Shown here: positions 26,614-37,780 of the stretch, in pieces
Layout: the number at the start of each line of letters is the position of its first letter
How positions within the stretch are numbered: position 1 is the first letter of the stretch
DNA from: JAKFWF01 sp963732635
GTDB taxonomy: Bacteria; Pseudomonadota; Alphaproteobacteria; Rhizobiales; Hyphomicrobiaceae
DNA: 64,000 nt
Assembly (NCBI GenBank): GCA_963732635.1
Contig: CAVTAL010000019.1
Coordinates: 124,001 to 188,000 of the forward strand
Direction of reading: 5' to 3'
Notes under the pieces: model-generated
Seen by the model: the letters and a program-made list of their open reading frames with translations, nothing else
Database searches by the model: none
What the model was told of the DNA's origin: nothing
Made by a program: the position numbers and the translations under genes

Positions 26614-27546
26614 ATGAAGCCCGATCTCGCCCGCATGATGCCTGTTGATCCCGCCCGCATCGAAGCCGAAAAGGCCCGCGCGAAAGCCTGGTTCGAACGA
26701 CTGCGCGACGAAATCGTGGCCTCGTTTGAAAGGCTTGAGGATGAATTGCCGGCCACCGCACCCGGCGGCGATGGCAAGCCCGGCCGCTTTGTGGCGACCC
26801 CATGGGAGCGCACCGATCACGCGGGCGCTAAGGGTGGTGGCGGCACCATGAGTATGATGGCCGGCCGCCTGTTCGAGAAGGTTGGTGTGCATACGTCTAC
26901 CGTTCACGGCGAGTTCGCACCCGAGTTCCGTGCCCAAATTCCCGGTGCGTCGGACGATCCGCGCTTCTGGGCGTCCGGCATTTCGCTGATCGCGCATCCG
27001 ACCAACCCGAACGTGCCGACCGTGCATATGAATACGCGCATGGTGGTGACGACGCGCTGGTGGCAGGGCGGTGGCGCCGATCTTACGCCGATGCTGGATC
27101 GCAGGCGTCGCCAAGACGATGCCGACACAGTCGCCTTCCACGCGGCGATGCAGGCGCCGTGCAACGCACACGCCATAGCCAACTACGCGGCTTTCAAAAA
27201 GTGGTGCGACGAGTACTTCTATCTGCCCCATCGTCAGGAGATGCGTGGCATCGGCGGCATCTTCTACGACTACCTGTCGCCGACGGCGGCAGACGGCGGT
27301 TTCGATGCCGCGCTCGCCTTCACGCAGGAAGTCGGCCGCGCTTTCCGCGATGTCTACCCGCAAATCGTACGGGGCAATTTCGCGACGACCTACACCCCAG
27401 CCGACCGAGAAGAGCAGCTGATCCGCCGCGGCCGCTACGTCGAATTCAACCTGCTCTATGATCGCGGCACGATTTTCGGCCTCAAGACCGGCGGCAACGT
27501 CGCGTCGATATTGTCGTCGATGCCGCCAGTTGTGAAATGGCCGTGA
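26614..27546 (+). CDS. hemF: Oxygen-dependent coproporphyrinogen III oxidase
   Basis: HemF decarboxylates two propionates of coproporphyrinogen III to give protoporphyrinogen IX in aerobic haem (and, in phototrophs, chlorophyll) synthesis. The 310-residue protein has the conserved blocks GGGTMSMM, HPTNPNVPTVHMNTR, the GGGADLTP motif and YLPHRQEMRGIGGIFYDYL. RGRYVEFNLLYDRGTIFGL at the end includes residues that line the active site. ATG 26614 fits the family N-terminus; the longer frame from 26455 passes through a palindrome and is unlikely to be translated. htpG follows 94 bases downstream on the same strand. Confidence 0.95.
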   Translation: MKPDLARMMPVDPARIEAEKARAKAWFERLRDEIVASFERLEDELPATAPGGDGKPGRFVATPWERTDHAGAKGGGGTMSMMAGRLFEKVGVHTSTVHGEFAPEFRAQIPGASDDPRFWASGISLIAHPTNPNVPTVHMNTRMVVTTRWWQGGGADLTPMLDRRRRQDDADTVAFHAAMQAPCNAHAIANYAAFKKWCDEYFYLPHRQEMRGIGGIFYDYLSPTAADGGFDAALAFTQEVGRAFRDVYPQIVRGNFATTYTPADREEQLIRRGRYVEFNLLYDRGTIFGLKTGGNVASILSSMPPVVKWP

Positions 27547-27640
27547 ATTGATGTGCGGCGGGACACTTTAGCCGACTTGTCAGCCGCCCGCCGCTCGCGA
27601 TATGCAGCGCGCTTCCAATGCAACCGTGCGAGCCAATGCC

Positions 27641-29551
<1,911 letters not shown>

Positions 29552-29574
29552 GTTATTGATATGAAGGTGAAAAT

Positions 29575-29648
29575 TGGAGGCCACGCCCGGAATCGAACCG
29601 GGGTGCGAGGATTTGCAGTCCTCTACGTCACCACTCCGCCACGTGGCC
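29575..29648 (-). tRNA. tRNA-Cys (GCA anticodon)
   Basis: A complete 74-base cloverleaf is encoded on the minus strand. It has a 7-base acceptor stem GGCCACG/CGTGGCC, discriminator U as expected for tRNA-Cys, and an encoded CCA end (29577-29575). The anticodon loop is CTGCAAA with anticodon GCA, and the T arm carries GGTTCGATTCC. It lies 23 bases beyond the convergent htpG stop. Confidence 0.97.
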
Positions 29649-29867
29649 TCAACTTCAGTCGTGCGCGAGCTGCCCCGAACCGGGCGACCCTTAGCAGATG
29701 AGCGGTTAACGTCGGCCTATCACATACCCGTCACTGAAAGCAACGCACCATCGCGCTTCATTTGCGGTGCACCCACAGCCAGATCGCGGGTGCTACGATT
29801 TCCCCAGTGGCGGGGGGGGCTCGCATTGGCTATGGTCCGCCCGCTTCATGCATCTTGAGGGCTTCAA

Positions 29868-30536
29868 ATGGTGGACTTTGCACTGCAGCGCAAGAACATG
29901 GTCGAGAGCCAGGTTCGGCCGAGCGACATCACCGACCGGCGCATCATGCGCGCCATGCTCGACCTGCCGCGCGAGGCGTTTTGTCCACAGTCCGAGGCGG
30001 CCACCGCCTACCGCGACGAAACCCTGCTGATCAGCGCCACTAGGGGCCCGCGGGCTCGCCATGCGGTGGCCCCGCGTGCGCTCGCCAAGCTGATTCAAGC
30101 GCTGGATCTCGGCGACCGTGACGTGGTGCTTGAGATCGGCTGCGGCACTGGCTACGCCACCGCCATTCTGGCGCGTATGGCCGCGAAGGTGACGGCGCTC
30201 GAATCGGATGCAAGCCTCGCCGCCGCCGCCCGCAAGGCGCTGGAAGCCGTCAAGACCGCCAATGCAACCGTGATCGAAGGCGATCTTGCGGTCGGCCACG
30301 CGAGCGGCGCACCCTATGACGCGATCCTGATCAGCGGCGCCGTTCCGCAGGTGCCGCGCGCCATTCTCGACCAGTTGAAGGACGGCGGCCGACTTGCGGC
30401 CGTGATCTCAGTGGGCGGCCTCGGCCGCCTGACCCAGTGGCGCCGGCTTGGCGGCACCTTCGACAGCCGCATCATCGGCGATTCCGCCGCCCCCGCCCTG
30501 CCGGGCTTCGAAGTGGCGAAAGAGTTCGTGTTCTAG
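29868..30536 (+). CDS. pcm: Protein-L-isoaspartate O-methyltransferase-family protein
   Basis: The Pcm fold uses S-adenosylmethionine to methylate isoaspartyl residues and start their repair. The 222-residue protein opens MVDFALQRKNMVESQVRP, typical of the alphaproteobacterial Pcm-like subgroup, and has SAM motif I VLEIGCGTGYATA near residue 88. GAPYDAILISGAVPQVP and LKDGGRLAAVIS follow. The segment between LLIS and APRALAKLIQ is longer than the family pattern and reads ATRGPRARHAV, unlike the usual short PGR-x-L-M. That may be real divergence or a local pair of compensating indels. Members of this subgroup can lack repair activity, so activity is uncertain. Confidence 0.82.
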   Translation: MVDFALQRKNMVESQVRPSDITDRRIMRAMLDLPREAFCPQSEAATAYRDETLLISATRGPRARHAVAPRALAKLIQALDLGDRDVVLEIGCGTGYATAILARMAAKVTALESDASLAAAARKALEAVKTANATVIEGDLAVGHASGAPYDAILISGAVPQVPRAILDQLKDGGRLAAVISVGGLGRLTQWRRLGGTFDSRIIGDSAAPALPGFEVAKEFVF

Positions 30537-30543
30537 GTAGCCC

Positions 30544-31026
30544 TTACAGCGCCCGGCCTGCGGCTTGCGGCTGAGCGGCATCGAGTACGAAGCGGACGAT
30601 GCGGGCGGGTTGCTGGGAGGTGGCTTCGATCCGCGCGGTGACCAGCAACGCCTGCCCGACGGACGCTGGGCCGCCGACGGTGGCGCGGGCGATGTCCTGG
30701 ACGTTCAGGATTTCCAGATGGTCGGCCTCGACGCCGCCAGCGGTGGCGACCGCCTGCTTGATGTCGGCCTGCGAGATGCCCGACGTGACGGCTAACGTCG
30801 GCTTGATGCTCGAAGCCGAAGCCGCCTGCCGCGTCAGCCAGAAATGCTCGCTGCCGGGCGCGTGGGCGGCGGCGGCGAGGGCTTGCCGCGTGCGGCCTTC
30901 GGCTGCGGCGAGCATATGATCGTAACCGGCGCCAATGACCCGGTCCGGATTGCCGAGCAGCGCCACGGCCCCGAGCGTCACGCCAGTGGCCGCAATCGCC
31001 GCACAGGCGATGTGGATGCTTTTCAT
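30544..31026 (-). CDS. Small exported hypothetical protein
   Basis: This 160-residue protein starts MKSIHIACAAIAATGVTLGAVALLG, a signal peptide or single N-terminal membrane helix. A moderately charged, Ala-rich domain follows, with segments TLAVTSGISQADIKQAVAT and LLVTARIEATSQQPARIVR that look like alternating strands and helices. AGGAG lies 9 bases before ATG 31026. The stop is 6 bases from the convergent pcm stop. No family is recognised. It is probably periplasmic; no function is proposed. Confidence 0.6.
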   Translation of the reverse strand: MKSIHIACAAIAATGVTLGAVALLGNPDRVIGAGYDHMLAAAEGRTRQALAAAAHAPGSEHFWLTRQAASASSIKPTLAVTSGISQADIKQAVATAGGVEADHLEILNVQDIARATVGGPASVGQALLVTARIEATSQQPARIVRFVLDAAQPQAAGRAL

Positions 31027-31161
31027 GGGGCGGGCTCCTGATCTCGGCCGGTGTGCTTCGATACCGACAATCAATATAGTAGTGGAGGAGAAGCGTTACG
31101 AGATCCCGAACACGAGTTTTCCCGTCTCGAAATCCCGAAACCACCTCTCCCCCACGCACCG

Positions 31162-31522
31162 TCACCGCGGGGAGGCGTACACGCGGCGCAGGTGTCGGAG
31201 CATCCCCAGGTTGAATGCCACCAGGGACGCGAAGGCGATGCCGAGGATGGCGCGGGCTTCGCCGCGATCGGTCGAGCGATAGACCGTCGACGGCTGCAGA
31301 TCGGCGGGTGCTTTGGCTGCGAGTGTCAGCATCGGCGCGGCGTACGCACTCGACAAGAACATCTGGTGATGGCCGCGCCCGTCGTCGGCGGGCATTTTGG
31401 CGGTGGCGAGCAATATGACGGCAAAGACACCGAGACCGATCAGCGAAATCGCGGCCGAACAGCGCCATGCGCCGGATCGGCACCGGTCGGACGGCGGACT
31501 TGGATAAGCTGGTCTCGGTCAT
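31162..31522 (-). pseudogene. Small single-helix membrane protein, frameshifted
   Basis: ATG 31522 with TAGGAG upstream starts MTETSLSKSAVRPVPIRRMALFG. The following membrane helix, AAISLIGLGVFAVILLATA, is in the next frame, as is the remaining sequence to the TGA at 31164-31162. Removing one base in the GGCC at 31453-31456 joins them into a 119-residue protein. It would have a basic cytoplasmic N-terminus, one transmembrane helix, a central polar region, and a second possible helix (ILGIAFASLVAFNLGML) near the C-terminus. It lies upstream of aspC on the opposite strand. Family unknown. Confidence 0.55.
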
Positions 31523-31796
31523 TGCTTCGGCTCCTACATACTTCGGTTGCAAAGTACGCCCCACTTGGCCGCCGTTGTCTGCGGCCTGGGTTGAGCCTCG
31601 ACCTACAACTTGGCCTGCATTGGCCCGCAATGTGGCCGGCTGCGTGGTTTGTTGTGACGAAAACAAGAGGCTGCCCGGCTGTGGCCGGCTCGCCACGCGC
31701 TTGAATGTCGGGATCGAGCGGCGTAGGGTCCGGCCCGCTCGACGCAGGCGCGTCGATCATCCGAGCCAACTCCAACGACCGAAAAGGTGAGCCGCC

Positions 31797-32999
31797 ATGG
31801 GCTTTTTCGCCGACAGTCTCAGCCGCATCCAGCCGTCCGCGACGATCGCCGTCTCGACGAAGGCGCGCGAGCTGAAAGCGACCGGCCGCGATATCATCAC
31901 GCTCTCCCAGGGCGAGCCCGATTTCGATACGCCGCCAAACATCATTGAAGCCGCGATCAAGGCGATGCGCGACGGCAAGACCCGCTACACCGACGTCGAC
32001 GGCATTCCGGAACTCAAGGCCGCGATCTGCGCCAAATTCGCGCGCGAGAACGGTCTCACCTACAAGCCCTCGCAGGTGTCGGTCGGCACCGGCGGCAAGC
32101 AGGTGCTGTTCAATGCGCTGATGTGCACGATCAATCCCGGCGACGAAGTCATCATTCCAGCGCCCTGCTGGGTGTCCTACGCCGAGATCGTGCAGTACGG
32201 CGGCGGCAAGGCCGTGTTCGCGCCGTGCCGGCTGGAGGACGGCTACAAGCTGAAGCCGGATGTACTCGCCAAGGCGATCACGCCGAAGACCAAGTGGTTC
32301 CTGTTCAACGCGCCGTCAAACCCGACCGGTGCGGCGTATTCGAAGGACGAGTTGAAGGCGCTGACCGACGTGCTGGCGCAGCATCCGAACGTATGGGTGC
32401 TGACCGACGATATGTACGAGCACCTGCTCTACGACGGCCATAAGTTCTACACGCCGGCCCAGGTCGAGCCCAAGCTCTACGAGCGCACGCTGACCATGAA
32501 CGGCCTGTCGAAGGCCTATTGCATGACCGGCTGGCGTCTGGGTTACGCAGCAGGCCCCGAACCGCTGATCAAGGCGATGTGCAAGCTGCAGGGGCAGTCG
32601 ACCTCGAACCCGTCGTCGATCACCCAGTGGGCGGCGGTCGAAGCGCTGAACGGTCCGCAGGACTTCATTGCCCGCAACAACAAGGTGTTCGCCGAGCGCC
32701 GCGATCTCGTGGTGTCGATGCTGAACCAGGCCAAGGGCTTGAAGTGCCCGAAGCCGGAAGGCGCGTTCTACGTCTATCCGTCGGCCGCTGGCTGCATGGA
32801 GAAGACTTCGGCCGGCGGCAAGCTGATCAAGAACGACGAAGACTTCGTCACCGCGCTGCTGGAAGAGGAAGGTGTTGCAGCCGTCCACGGCGCGGCGTTC
32901 GCGCAGAGCCCGGCTTTCCGCATTTCGTATGCCGTCAGCACCGCCGAGTTGGAAGATGCCTGCAAGCGCATCCAGCGCTTCTGCGGCAACCTGCGCTGA
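31797..32999 (+). CDS. aspC: Aspartate aminotransferase (class I/II, PLP)
   Basis: This fold-type I transaminase moves the amino group between aspartate and 2-oxoglutarate; relatives also accept prephenate or aromatic acids. The 400-residue protein has NAPSNPTGAAYS, DDMYEHLLYDG, the PLP Lys in NGLSKAYCMTGWRLGYAAG and the substrate Arg in the FRISYAVS segment. The pattern is that of the alphaproteobacterial Ib-type AspC/AatA. The start is ATG 31797 with GGTGAGCC just upstream. A strong hairpin at 33015-33038 follows the stop, so it is probably a single-gene transcript. Confidence 0.94.
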   Translation: MGFFADSLSRIQPSATIAVSTKARELKATGRDIITLSQGEPDFDTPPNIIEAAIKAMRDGKTRYTDVDGIPELKAAICAKFARENGLTYKPSQVSVGTGGKQVLFNALMCTINPGDEVIIPAPCWVSYAEIVQYGGGKAVFAPCRLEDGYKLKPDVLAKAITPKTKWFLFNAPSNPTGAAYSKDELKALTDVLAQHPNVWVLTDDMYEHLLYDGHKFYTPAQVEPKLYERTLTMNGLSKAYCMTGWRLGYAAGPEPLIKAMCKLQGQSTSNPSSITQWAAVEALNGPQDFIARNNKVFAERRDLVVSMLNQAKGLKCPKPEGAFYVYPSAAGCMEKTSAGGKLIKNDEDFVTALLEEEGVAAVHGAAFAQSPAFRISYAVSTAELEDACKRIQRFCGNLR

Positions 33000-33014
33000 G
33001 GTGATCGCGTTTCT

Positions 33015-33038
33015 CCGTCCGGCCTTGCGGCCGGGCGG
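33015..33038 (+). terminator. Probable terminator hairpin after aspC
   Basis: CCGTCCGGCC and GGCCGGGCGG pair over 10 bases (one G-T) around a TTGC loop, 16 bases after the aspC stop. The sequence after it, ATGTTTGTG, has only a short T-run, but the stem is very stable. Confidence 0.65.
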
Positions 33039-33242
33039 ATGTTTGTGCAGTGCCCGTTAATGGCGTATACAACTAATTTCAGCCAATCCATCTCACGGTG
33101 GGGGCTGATTTTCCTTCATTCTTCAATCAATCGAGGGAAGCGGGGCGGTCGTGGTCCACGGCGGGCGTTCCGCAGTCGTATTGAAGTACTGCCTGAAGTT
33201 GTGTGCGGCCCGGAAAATGGACCAAATACCTGCACGACGACC

Positions 33243-34235
33243 TCAAGCGCCCGGCTTGTGTCGCCGCAACCGTCGTTTGATCGCGTGCCGGGTCTGCCGC
33301 TCGGCCGATTGCAGCCACGGCAGCAGCCGTCGCAGCCAGCGCACGTGACGTTGCCCCCAGACGGTCGCCGCGGCGCGCTCGTTCCAAATGCGATGCATCA
33401 GCTGCGTGCGGATCGCCCTGAACGCGGCGGGTGAGTGCTGTTTCGTCGCCGCCGCTGGCCGGTTGACCAGATGGACGTAGAATTCGCAGCCTCTGGGTTT
33501 TGAAATGCTTTCGATCTCGAAGCCCAGCAGGCCGAGGTGCTGGCATTCGCGGATCAGCAGTTCGAACGACGCCGGCGACATCACCGAACAATGGGTGTCC
33601 TCGTAGGCGCCGCCGGCCGTCGCCTTGCGCCAGACAGCGTAGGCAGTATCGAGATCGCCGGTGCAGGTGACCGAGGCGGCATCGGCGTCGAGCGCGAACG
33701 CGCCCAATTCGCGCCCGTCGCGGATCAACGCCGATTGGCTGGCGCTCATCGCGAACACCTGGGCGCGGGTCGGCCGGTCGCGTTGTTCTGCGTTCGCCTC
33801 GAGCCAGTCGATTAGCGTCGTGTGCGGGCGGAAAAAGTCAAAGCAGGATCGGCTGTCGGGAATGACCATCGAGAGATATCCGCCGGGGCGCAGTACCTTC
33901 TGGCAGCCCTGCAGAAAACGGATCGGGTCCGGTAAATGCTCGAAATTATGCGAGCTGACGATGTAGTCGAAGGTGCCGTGTTCGGCCAGCGGCACCAACG
34001 CGGCGATGGCGGTGGCGCTGCCGACGTAGTCGACGTCTTCCAACAGGGCATGACCGCTGACCGGGATGTTCGGGTCGCGCTCGGCCCGCGTCAGCAGTGT
34101 TGCCTTGTCGAAGACATCTAGGATGCGGCAGTCGTAGCCGTCGCGTTTTGGCGTCAGCGGCGCGAACCACGGTGCGACTTCTATGCCGCGGTGCGACTTG
34201 GTGATGTGACGCAGGATCTGGCTGCGGCGGTCCAT
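33243..34235 (-). CDS. Class I SAM-dependent methyltransferase
   Basis: The 330-residue protein has a Rossmann-like methyltransferase core at about residues 30-190. The motif-IV/post-I region FDYIVSSHNFEHLPDPIRFL is followed by KVLRPGGYLSMVIPD, as in UbiE/COQ5-like and polysaccharide-linked methyltransferases. The usual motif I GxGxG is replaced by a divergent RDGYDCRILDVFDK, so SAM binding may differ. The C-terminal 80 residues are very basic (MHRIWNER, RRLLPWL, KRRLRRHK) and could contact membrane or nucleic acid. It starts at ATG 34235, 28 bases after the ABC-F stop, so the two could be one operon. The substrate is unknown. Confidence 0.78.
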   Translation of the reverse strand: MDRRSQILRHITKSHRGIEVAPWFAPLTPKRDGYDCRILDVFDKATLLTRAERDPNIPVSGHALLEDVDYVGSATAIAALVPLAEHGTFDYIVSSHNFEHLPDPIRFLQGCQKVLRPGGYLSMVIPDSRSCFDFFRPHTTLIDWLEANAEQRDRPTRAQVFAMSASQSALIRDGRELGAFALDADAASVTCTGDLDTAYAVWRKATAGGAYEDTHCSVMSPASFELLIRECQHLGLLGFEIESISKPRGCEFYVHLVNRPAAATKQHSPAAFRAIRTQLMHRIWNERAAATVWGQRHVRWLRRLLPWLQSAERQTRHAIKRRLRRHKPGA

Positions 34236-34263
34236 CAGTTCCCCCGGCTCGATGGTGCCGTGC

Positions 34264-36156
34264 TCACGCGGCGGCTGCCTGTTCGTAGTCGTCGGTCGCC
34301 TTGAGCCAGGCTTCTTCCGCGCCGCTCAGCAGTTTCGCAATCATGCCGCGTTCGATCGACAGCTTTTGTGCCTTGCCCGGATCGCGCTTGTACAAGCCGG
34401 TGTCGGCGAGTTGCGTGTCGAGGGCGGCGAGATCCTTGGTGTACTGGGCGATCTGCTTTTCCGCCGCCTGCACCGCCTTCTTCAGTGGCGCGAGTTCACT
34501 GCGACGGCCGGCGGCGGTGCGCCGCTGTTCGCTGCGGTCGACCTTGGCTTCGGCAGCGGCACCGTTAGCGCGGCCCTTGGTCTTGCCGCCGCGCTCCGAC
34601 AGCAGCAGGTCGCGGTAACTGTCCATGTCGCCGTCGTAGTCGGTGACGGTGCCGTTGCGCACGATCCACAAGCGTTCGGCGGATGCTTCGACCAGATGGC
34701 GGTCGTGACTGATCAAGATGACGGCGCCCTCGAAGTCGTTCAGGGCATGGATCAGCGCCTCGCGGCTGTCGACGTCGAGATGGTTGGTCGGCTCGTCGAG
34801 GATCAGCAGATGGGGGCCGCGGAAGGCGGTCAGCATGAACAGCAGCCGTGCCTTCTCTCCGCCCGAGAGGTCGTCGGCCTTGGTCATCAGCTTCTGGGCG
34901 CCGAAACCGTACTGGCCGAGCTTGGCGCGCTTCTGCGCCTCGGTCGCCTCCGGCATCAGTTCGACGATATAGTCGTAGGGCGTCATGCTGGATGAAACTT
35001 CGTCGAGCTGGTGCTGGGCGAAGTAGCCGACCTCGATCTTCTTGGTGCCGAACACGTTGCCGGCGAGTGGTTCGAGCTTGCCGGCGATCAGCTTGGCGAA
35101 CGTCGATTTGCCGTTGCCATTCTGGCCAAGCAGCGCAATCCGATCGTCGTGGTCGATGCGCAGATCAAGGTTGCGCAGGATCGGCTTGCCGGGCTCATAT
35201 CCAGCTGTCGCGCCTTCGATGCGGATCAGCGGGCTCGCGATCTCCTTGGCGGCCTTCGGGAAGTTGAACGGGATCACCCGGTCTTCCGCCTGTTCGGCGA
35301 TCGGCTTCATGCGGGCCAGCGCCTTGACGCGGCTCTGCGCCTGCTTGGCCTTGCTGGCCTTGGCCTTGAAGCGGTCGATGAAGCTCTGGATATGGGCGCG
35401 CTCGTCTTCCTGCTTCTTGCGCAGTTTGCCCTCGAGCCGCTGCTTTTCACGGCGGGCCTCCTCGAAGTCGTCGTAACCGCCAGCATAAAGCGTCAGCTTG
35501 CCGCGATCGAGATGCAGGATCGCCTGCACGCAGCGATTGAGCAGGTCGCGGTCGTGGCTGACGATCAGCACGGTGTGCGGGTAGCTCGACAGGTAGTTTT
35601 CGAGCCACATCGTACCTTCGAGGTCGAGGTAGTTGGTCGGCTCGTCGAGCAGCAGCAACTCGGGTTCCATGAACAGCACCGCGCCGAGCGCGAGCCGCAT
35701 CCGCCAGCCGCCGGAGAACTCGCGGCAGGTGCGCTTCTGCGCCTCGTCGTCGAAGCCGAGGCCGGACAGGATGCGGGCGGCGCGCGCCGGCGCCGAGTGG
35801 GCGTCGATGTCGATCAGGCGGATCTGGATGTCGGAGATGCGGCCGGGGTCGGTGGCGGTCTCGGCTTCGGCGAGCAGGTTCGCCCGCTCGGTGTCGGCTT
35901 CGAGGATCCAGTCGATCAGGGCGACGTCGCCGCCGGGCGCCTCCTGCGAGACATAGCCGAGGCGCGTCGACTTCGGCCATGAGATCGAGCCATCGTCGGG
36001 GGCGATCTCGCCGGTGATCAGGCGCAGCAGCGTGGTCTTGCCGGCGCCATTGCGGCCGACGAGACCGACCTTGTGGCCGGCGGGGATGCCTGCGGTGGCA
36101 CCGTCGAAGATCGGGCGACCCTCGATGCGATAGGTCAGATTGTTGATATGAAGCAT
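34264..36156 (-). CDS. ABC-F family ATPase (YheS/Uup-like)
   Basis: ABC-F proteins are soluble tandem ATPases that act on the ribosome or in DNA metabolism; there are no membrane helices here. The 630 residues hold two ATPase domains. The first has GRNGAGKTT, FSGGWRMRLAL and LLLDEPTNYLD. A long basic linker follows (KLRKKQEDERAHIQSFIDRF...KAKQAQSRVKAL). The second domain has GQNGNGKST, LSGGEKARL and LILDEPTNHLD. The C-terminal 100 residues form a charged coiled coil (APLKKAVQAAEKQIAQYTKD) as in YheS and Uup. The start is ATG 36156. It is a housekeeping gene; the exact target is not established. Confidence 0.93.
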   Translation of the reverse strand: MLHINNLTYRIEGRPIFDGATAGIPAGHKVGLVGRNGAGKTTLLRLITGEIAPDDGSISWPKSTRLGYVSQEAPGGDVALIDWILEADTERANLLAEAETATDPGRISDIQIRLIDIDAHSAPARAARILSGLGFDDEAQKRTCREFSGGWRMRLALGAVLFMEPELLLLDEPTNYLDLEGTMWLENYLSSYPHTVLIVSHDRDLLNRCVQAILHLDRGKLTLYAGGYDDFEEARREKQRLEGKLRKKQEDERAHIQSFIDRFKAKASKAKQAQSRVKALARMKPIAEQAEDRVIPFNFPKAAKEIASPLIRIEGATAGYEPGKPILRNLDLRIDHDDRIALLGQNGNGKSTFAKLIAGKLEPLAGNVFGTKKIEVGYFAQHQLDEVSSSMTPYDYIVELMPEATEAQKRAKLGQYGFGAQKLMTKADDLSGGEKARLLFMLTAFRGPHLLILDEPTNHLDVDSREALIHALNDFEGAVILISHDRHLVEASAERLWIVRNGTVTDYDGDMDSYRDLLLSERGGKTKGRANGAAAEAKVDRSEQRRTAAGRRSELAPLKKAVQAAEKQIAQYTKDLAALDTQLADTGLYKRDPGKAQKLSIERGMIAKLLSGAEEAWLKATDDYEQAAAA

Positions 36157-36217
36157 GGTGCGACGCAATAACGGCTGTCGCGGCGTTTGTCACGCCGGGA
36201 CGACAATTGTCTCGGAT

Positions 36218-37780
36218 TTATCCAGCCACCACCGGTCGCAGGCTTTCAACCAACAGCCGAAGTTGCGCGTCCTGATCCTTGATCGCGATCTGGGCGGCGA
36301 ACCAGTCCTGCACCATCCGACAGACCTGTTCCGGCGTTGCGCGGCCGAGCGCGCGGGGGTCGGAGAATGTGCGCAGGTCGTTCTCGGTCCAGCCGCGAGT
36401 GTTCAGTTCGGCGGCCAGTGCGTCGTAGTCGGTCTTGCGCGGCGACAGGTAGCTCTGCGGCGCCTTGCGGCCGTCGGCAATCGCCTGGAATACTGCGACT
36501 ACCTGCTTCTGCAGGTTATCGCCGCCCTCCGGCTGCTGCATCATCTCAAGGACGGCGGGGAAGGTTTCACCCTGTGATATGAAACCGTAGCAGGTGCCGA
36601 CGTTGTTCTTGGCCATCGCCTGCAGATTGCCGAGGAAGGCCGCGGCCACGAACTTCAGGCGCTCAGGGCTCGCCGACAGCGCCTGGTCGGCGTGCTTGCG
36701 GCGCAAAGCCACCAAGGATTCCGTCAGGTGTTTGGAGATGGCACCTTCGCCCCGCTTTTCGGCGGCGAATTTCGTCGCCTCCTGGACGCGCTCGGCGTAC
36801 CACTCGGGGAATTCCTGCTTGATGTGCCGCCAGATTTCGCTGCGCTGGAAGCTCTGATCGACACTTTCGGCTGAAGCGCCGGCAGTAACAATGGGCGTGG
36901 CCGGCCCCGCAGACGCGCCGAGGCCCGCCTTGGCGAGCGTGATCGGCAATAGCCCGCTCAGGGCGTCTCGCTTGAGGATCGCGGCCATGCCCCCGCCGAT
37001 CAATAGCGCGAAAAACAGCGCCGCCGCGATGCGACCGGCGCCCAGCCGGCGCTTCGGCTCGAATTCTTCGTGATCGTCGTCAAGGCTATCGTCGGGGTCA
37101 AAATGGGCGAGGCGCTGGCCGGTAGCGGGTTGGCCTGACTGGGCCTGTGGGCGAAGTGAGTCCGCCGTCGCTGGTCGTGGTCCCGGCCGCGAGGTTCGCG
37201 TCTGGGCCGGTTGCGGCCAAGCGGCATTCGTCTGGGGCTCTGGAGCAAACGGCTGTGGTTCGGTGATGGGCTGCCGGGGGAACGGCTGCGAGGCAACATG
37301 CCGGTTGATGGAGGTATCGGCCGCCGTTGCCGGGGCCGCAAACTGAGCCGACGCGAACAATTGGTCTGGCGACGTTAATTGCGGCTCGAAATAGCCCGGG
37401 CTTTGCGGCAGGGCATCGGACACCGCCGGCGTGTGCCACTCGGCGGCAGGCGCATGCGCGACGCCGGCCGGCTCGGCAGCGGGCTCTGATGCCGTCGGTG
37501 CATTAAATCGAGCGGGGTTCGAAGGCGAGTTGAAGGTGGGGTCGAATACTGGCTCGGTCGCCGTTGGCGGCGCCATTGGCGCTGGTACCGGCGGCGTGGC
37601 GTGAATTGCGAACACTTCGGGTGCCGGCCGCCAGTCAGGGAAGCCGGCGCGCCAGATCAGATCGCCCTGCCGCAGATGGCCGAGATCGACGAATGCCCGC
37701 ATTTCATTTTCGCTCAATGGCCCATGCTGCTGGCCATCGCGCGCGAGATACCATTCGATCTGCGACGGAAGGTCCGTCAT
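36218..37780 (-). CDS. GYF_2-domain membrane protein with Pro/Ala-rich linker
   Basis: The 520-residue protein has an N-terminal GYF_2 (DUF4339-like) domain of about 60 residues (IEWYLARDGQQHGPLSENEM, then LIWRAGFPDWRPAPEV), which in relatives binds peptides. A disordered Pro/Ala/Gln-rich linker of about 180 residues follows, then the charged stretch DDSLDDDHEEFEPKRR and one transmembrane helix near residue 265 (IAAALFFALLIGGG). A 230-residue helical domain with a CYGF and a late QVCRMVQ Cys completes it. The orientation would put GYF inside and the helical domain outside. The C-terminal domain is not recognised. ATG 37780 follows GGAAGG. Function unknown. Confidence 0.75.
   Translation of the reverse strand: MTDLPSQIEWYLARDGQQHGPLSENEMRAFVDLGHLRQGDLIWRAGFPDWRPAPEVFAIHATPPVPAPMAPPTATEPVFDPTFNSPSNPARFNAPTASEPAAEPAGVAHAPAAEWHTPAVSDALPQSPGYFEPQLTSPDQLFASAQFAAPATAADTSINRHVASQPFPRQPITEPQPFAPEPQTNAAWPQPAQTRTSRPGPRPATADSLRPQAQSGQPATGQRLAHFDPDDSLDDDHEEFEPKRRLGAGRIAAALFFALLIGGGMAAILKRDALSGLLPITLAKAGLGASAGPATPIVTAGASAESVDQSFQRSEIWRHIKQEFPEWYAERVQEATKFAAEKRGEGAISKHLTESLVALRRKHADQALSASPERLKFVAAAFLGNLQAMAKNNVGTCYGFISQGETFPAVLEMMQQPEGGDNLQKQVVAVFQAIADGRKAPQSYLSPRKTDYDALAAELNTRGWTENDLRTFSDPRALGRATPEQVCRMVQDWFAAQIAIKDQDAQLRLLVESLRPVVAG

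Noticed and set aside
30533..31696. 387-codon frame on the minus strand
   Set aside because: It runs across two separate genes (exported protein at 30544 and membrane protein at 31162) in the wrong frame for most of its length; only its stretch from 31522 to about 31456 is real.
35011..35982. 323-codon frame on the plus strand
   Set aside because: It is antisense to the ABC-F ATPase, whose two ATPase domains are complete.
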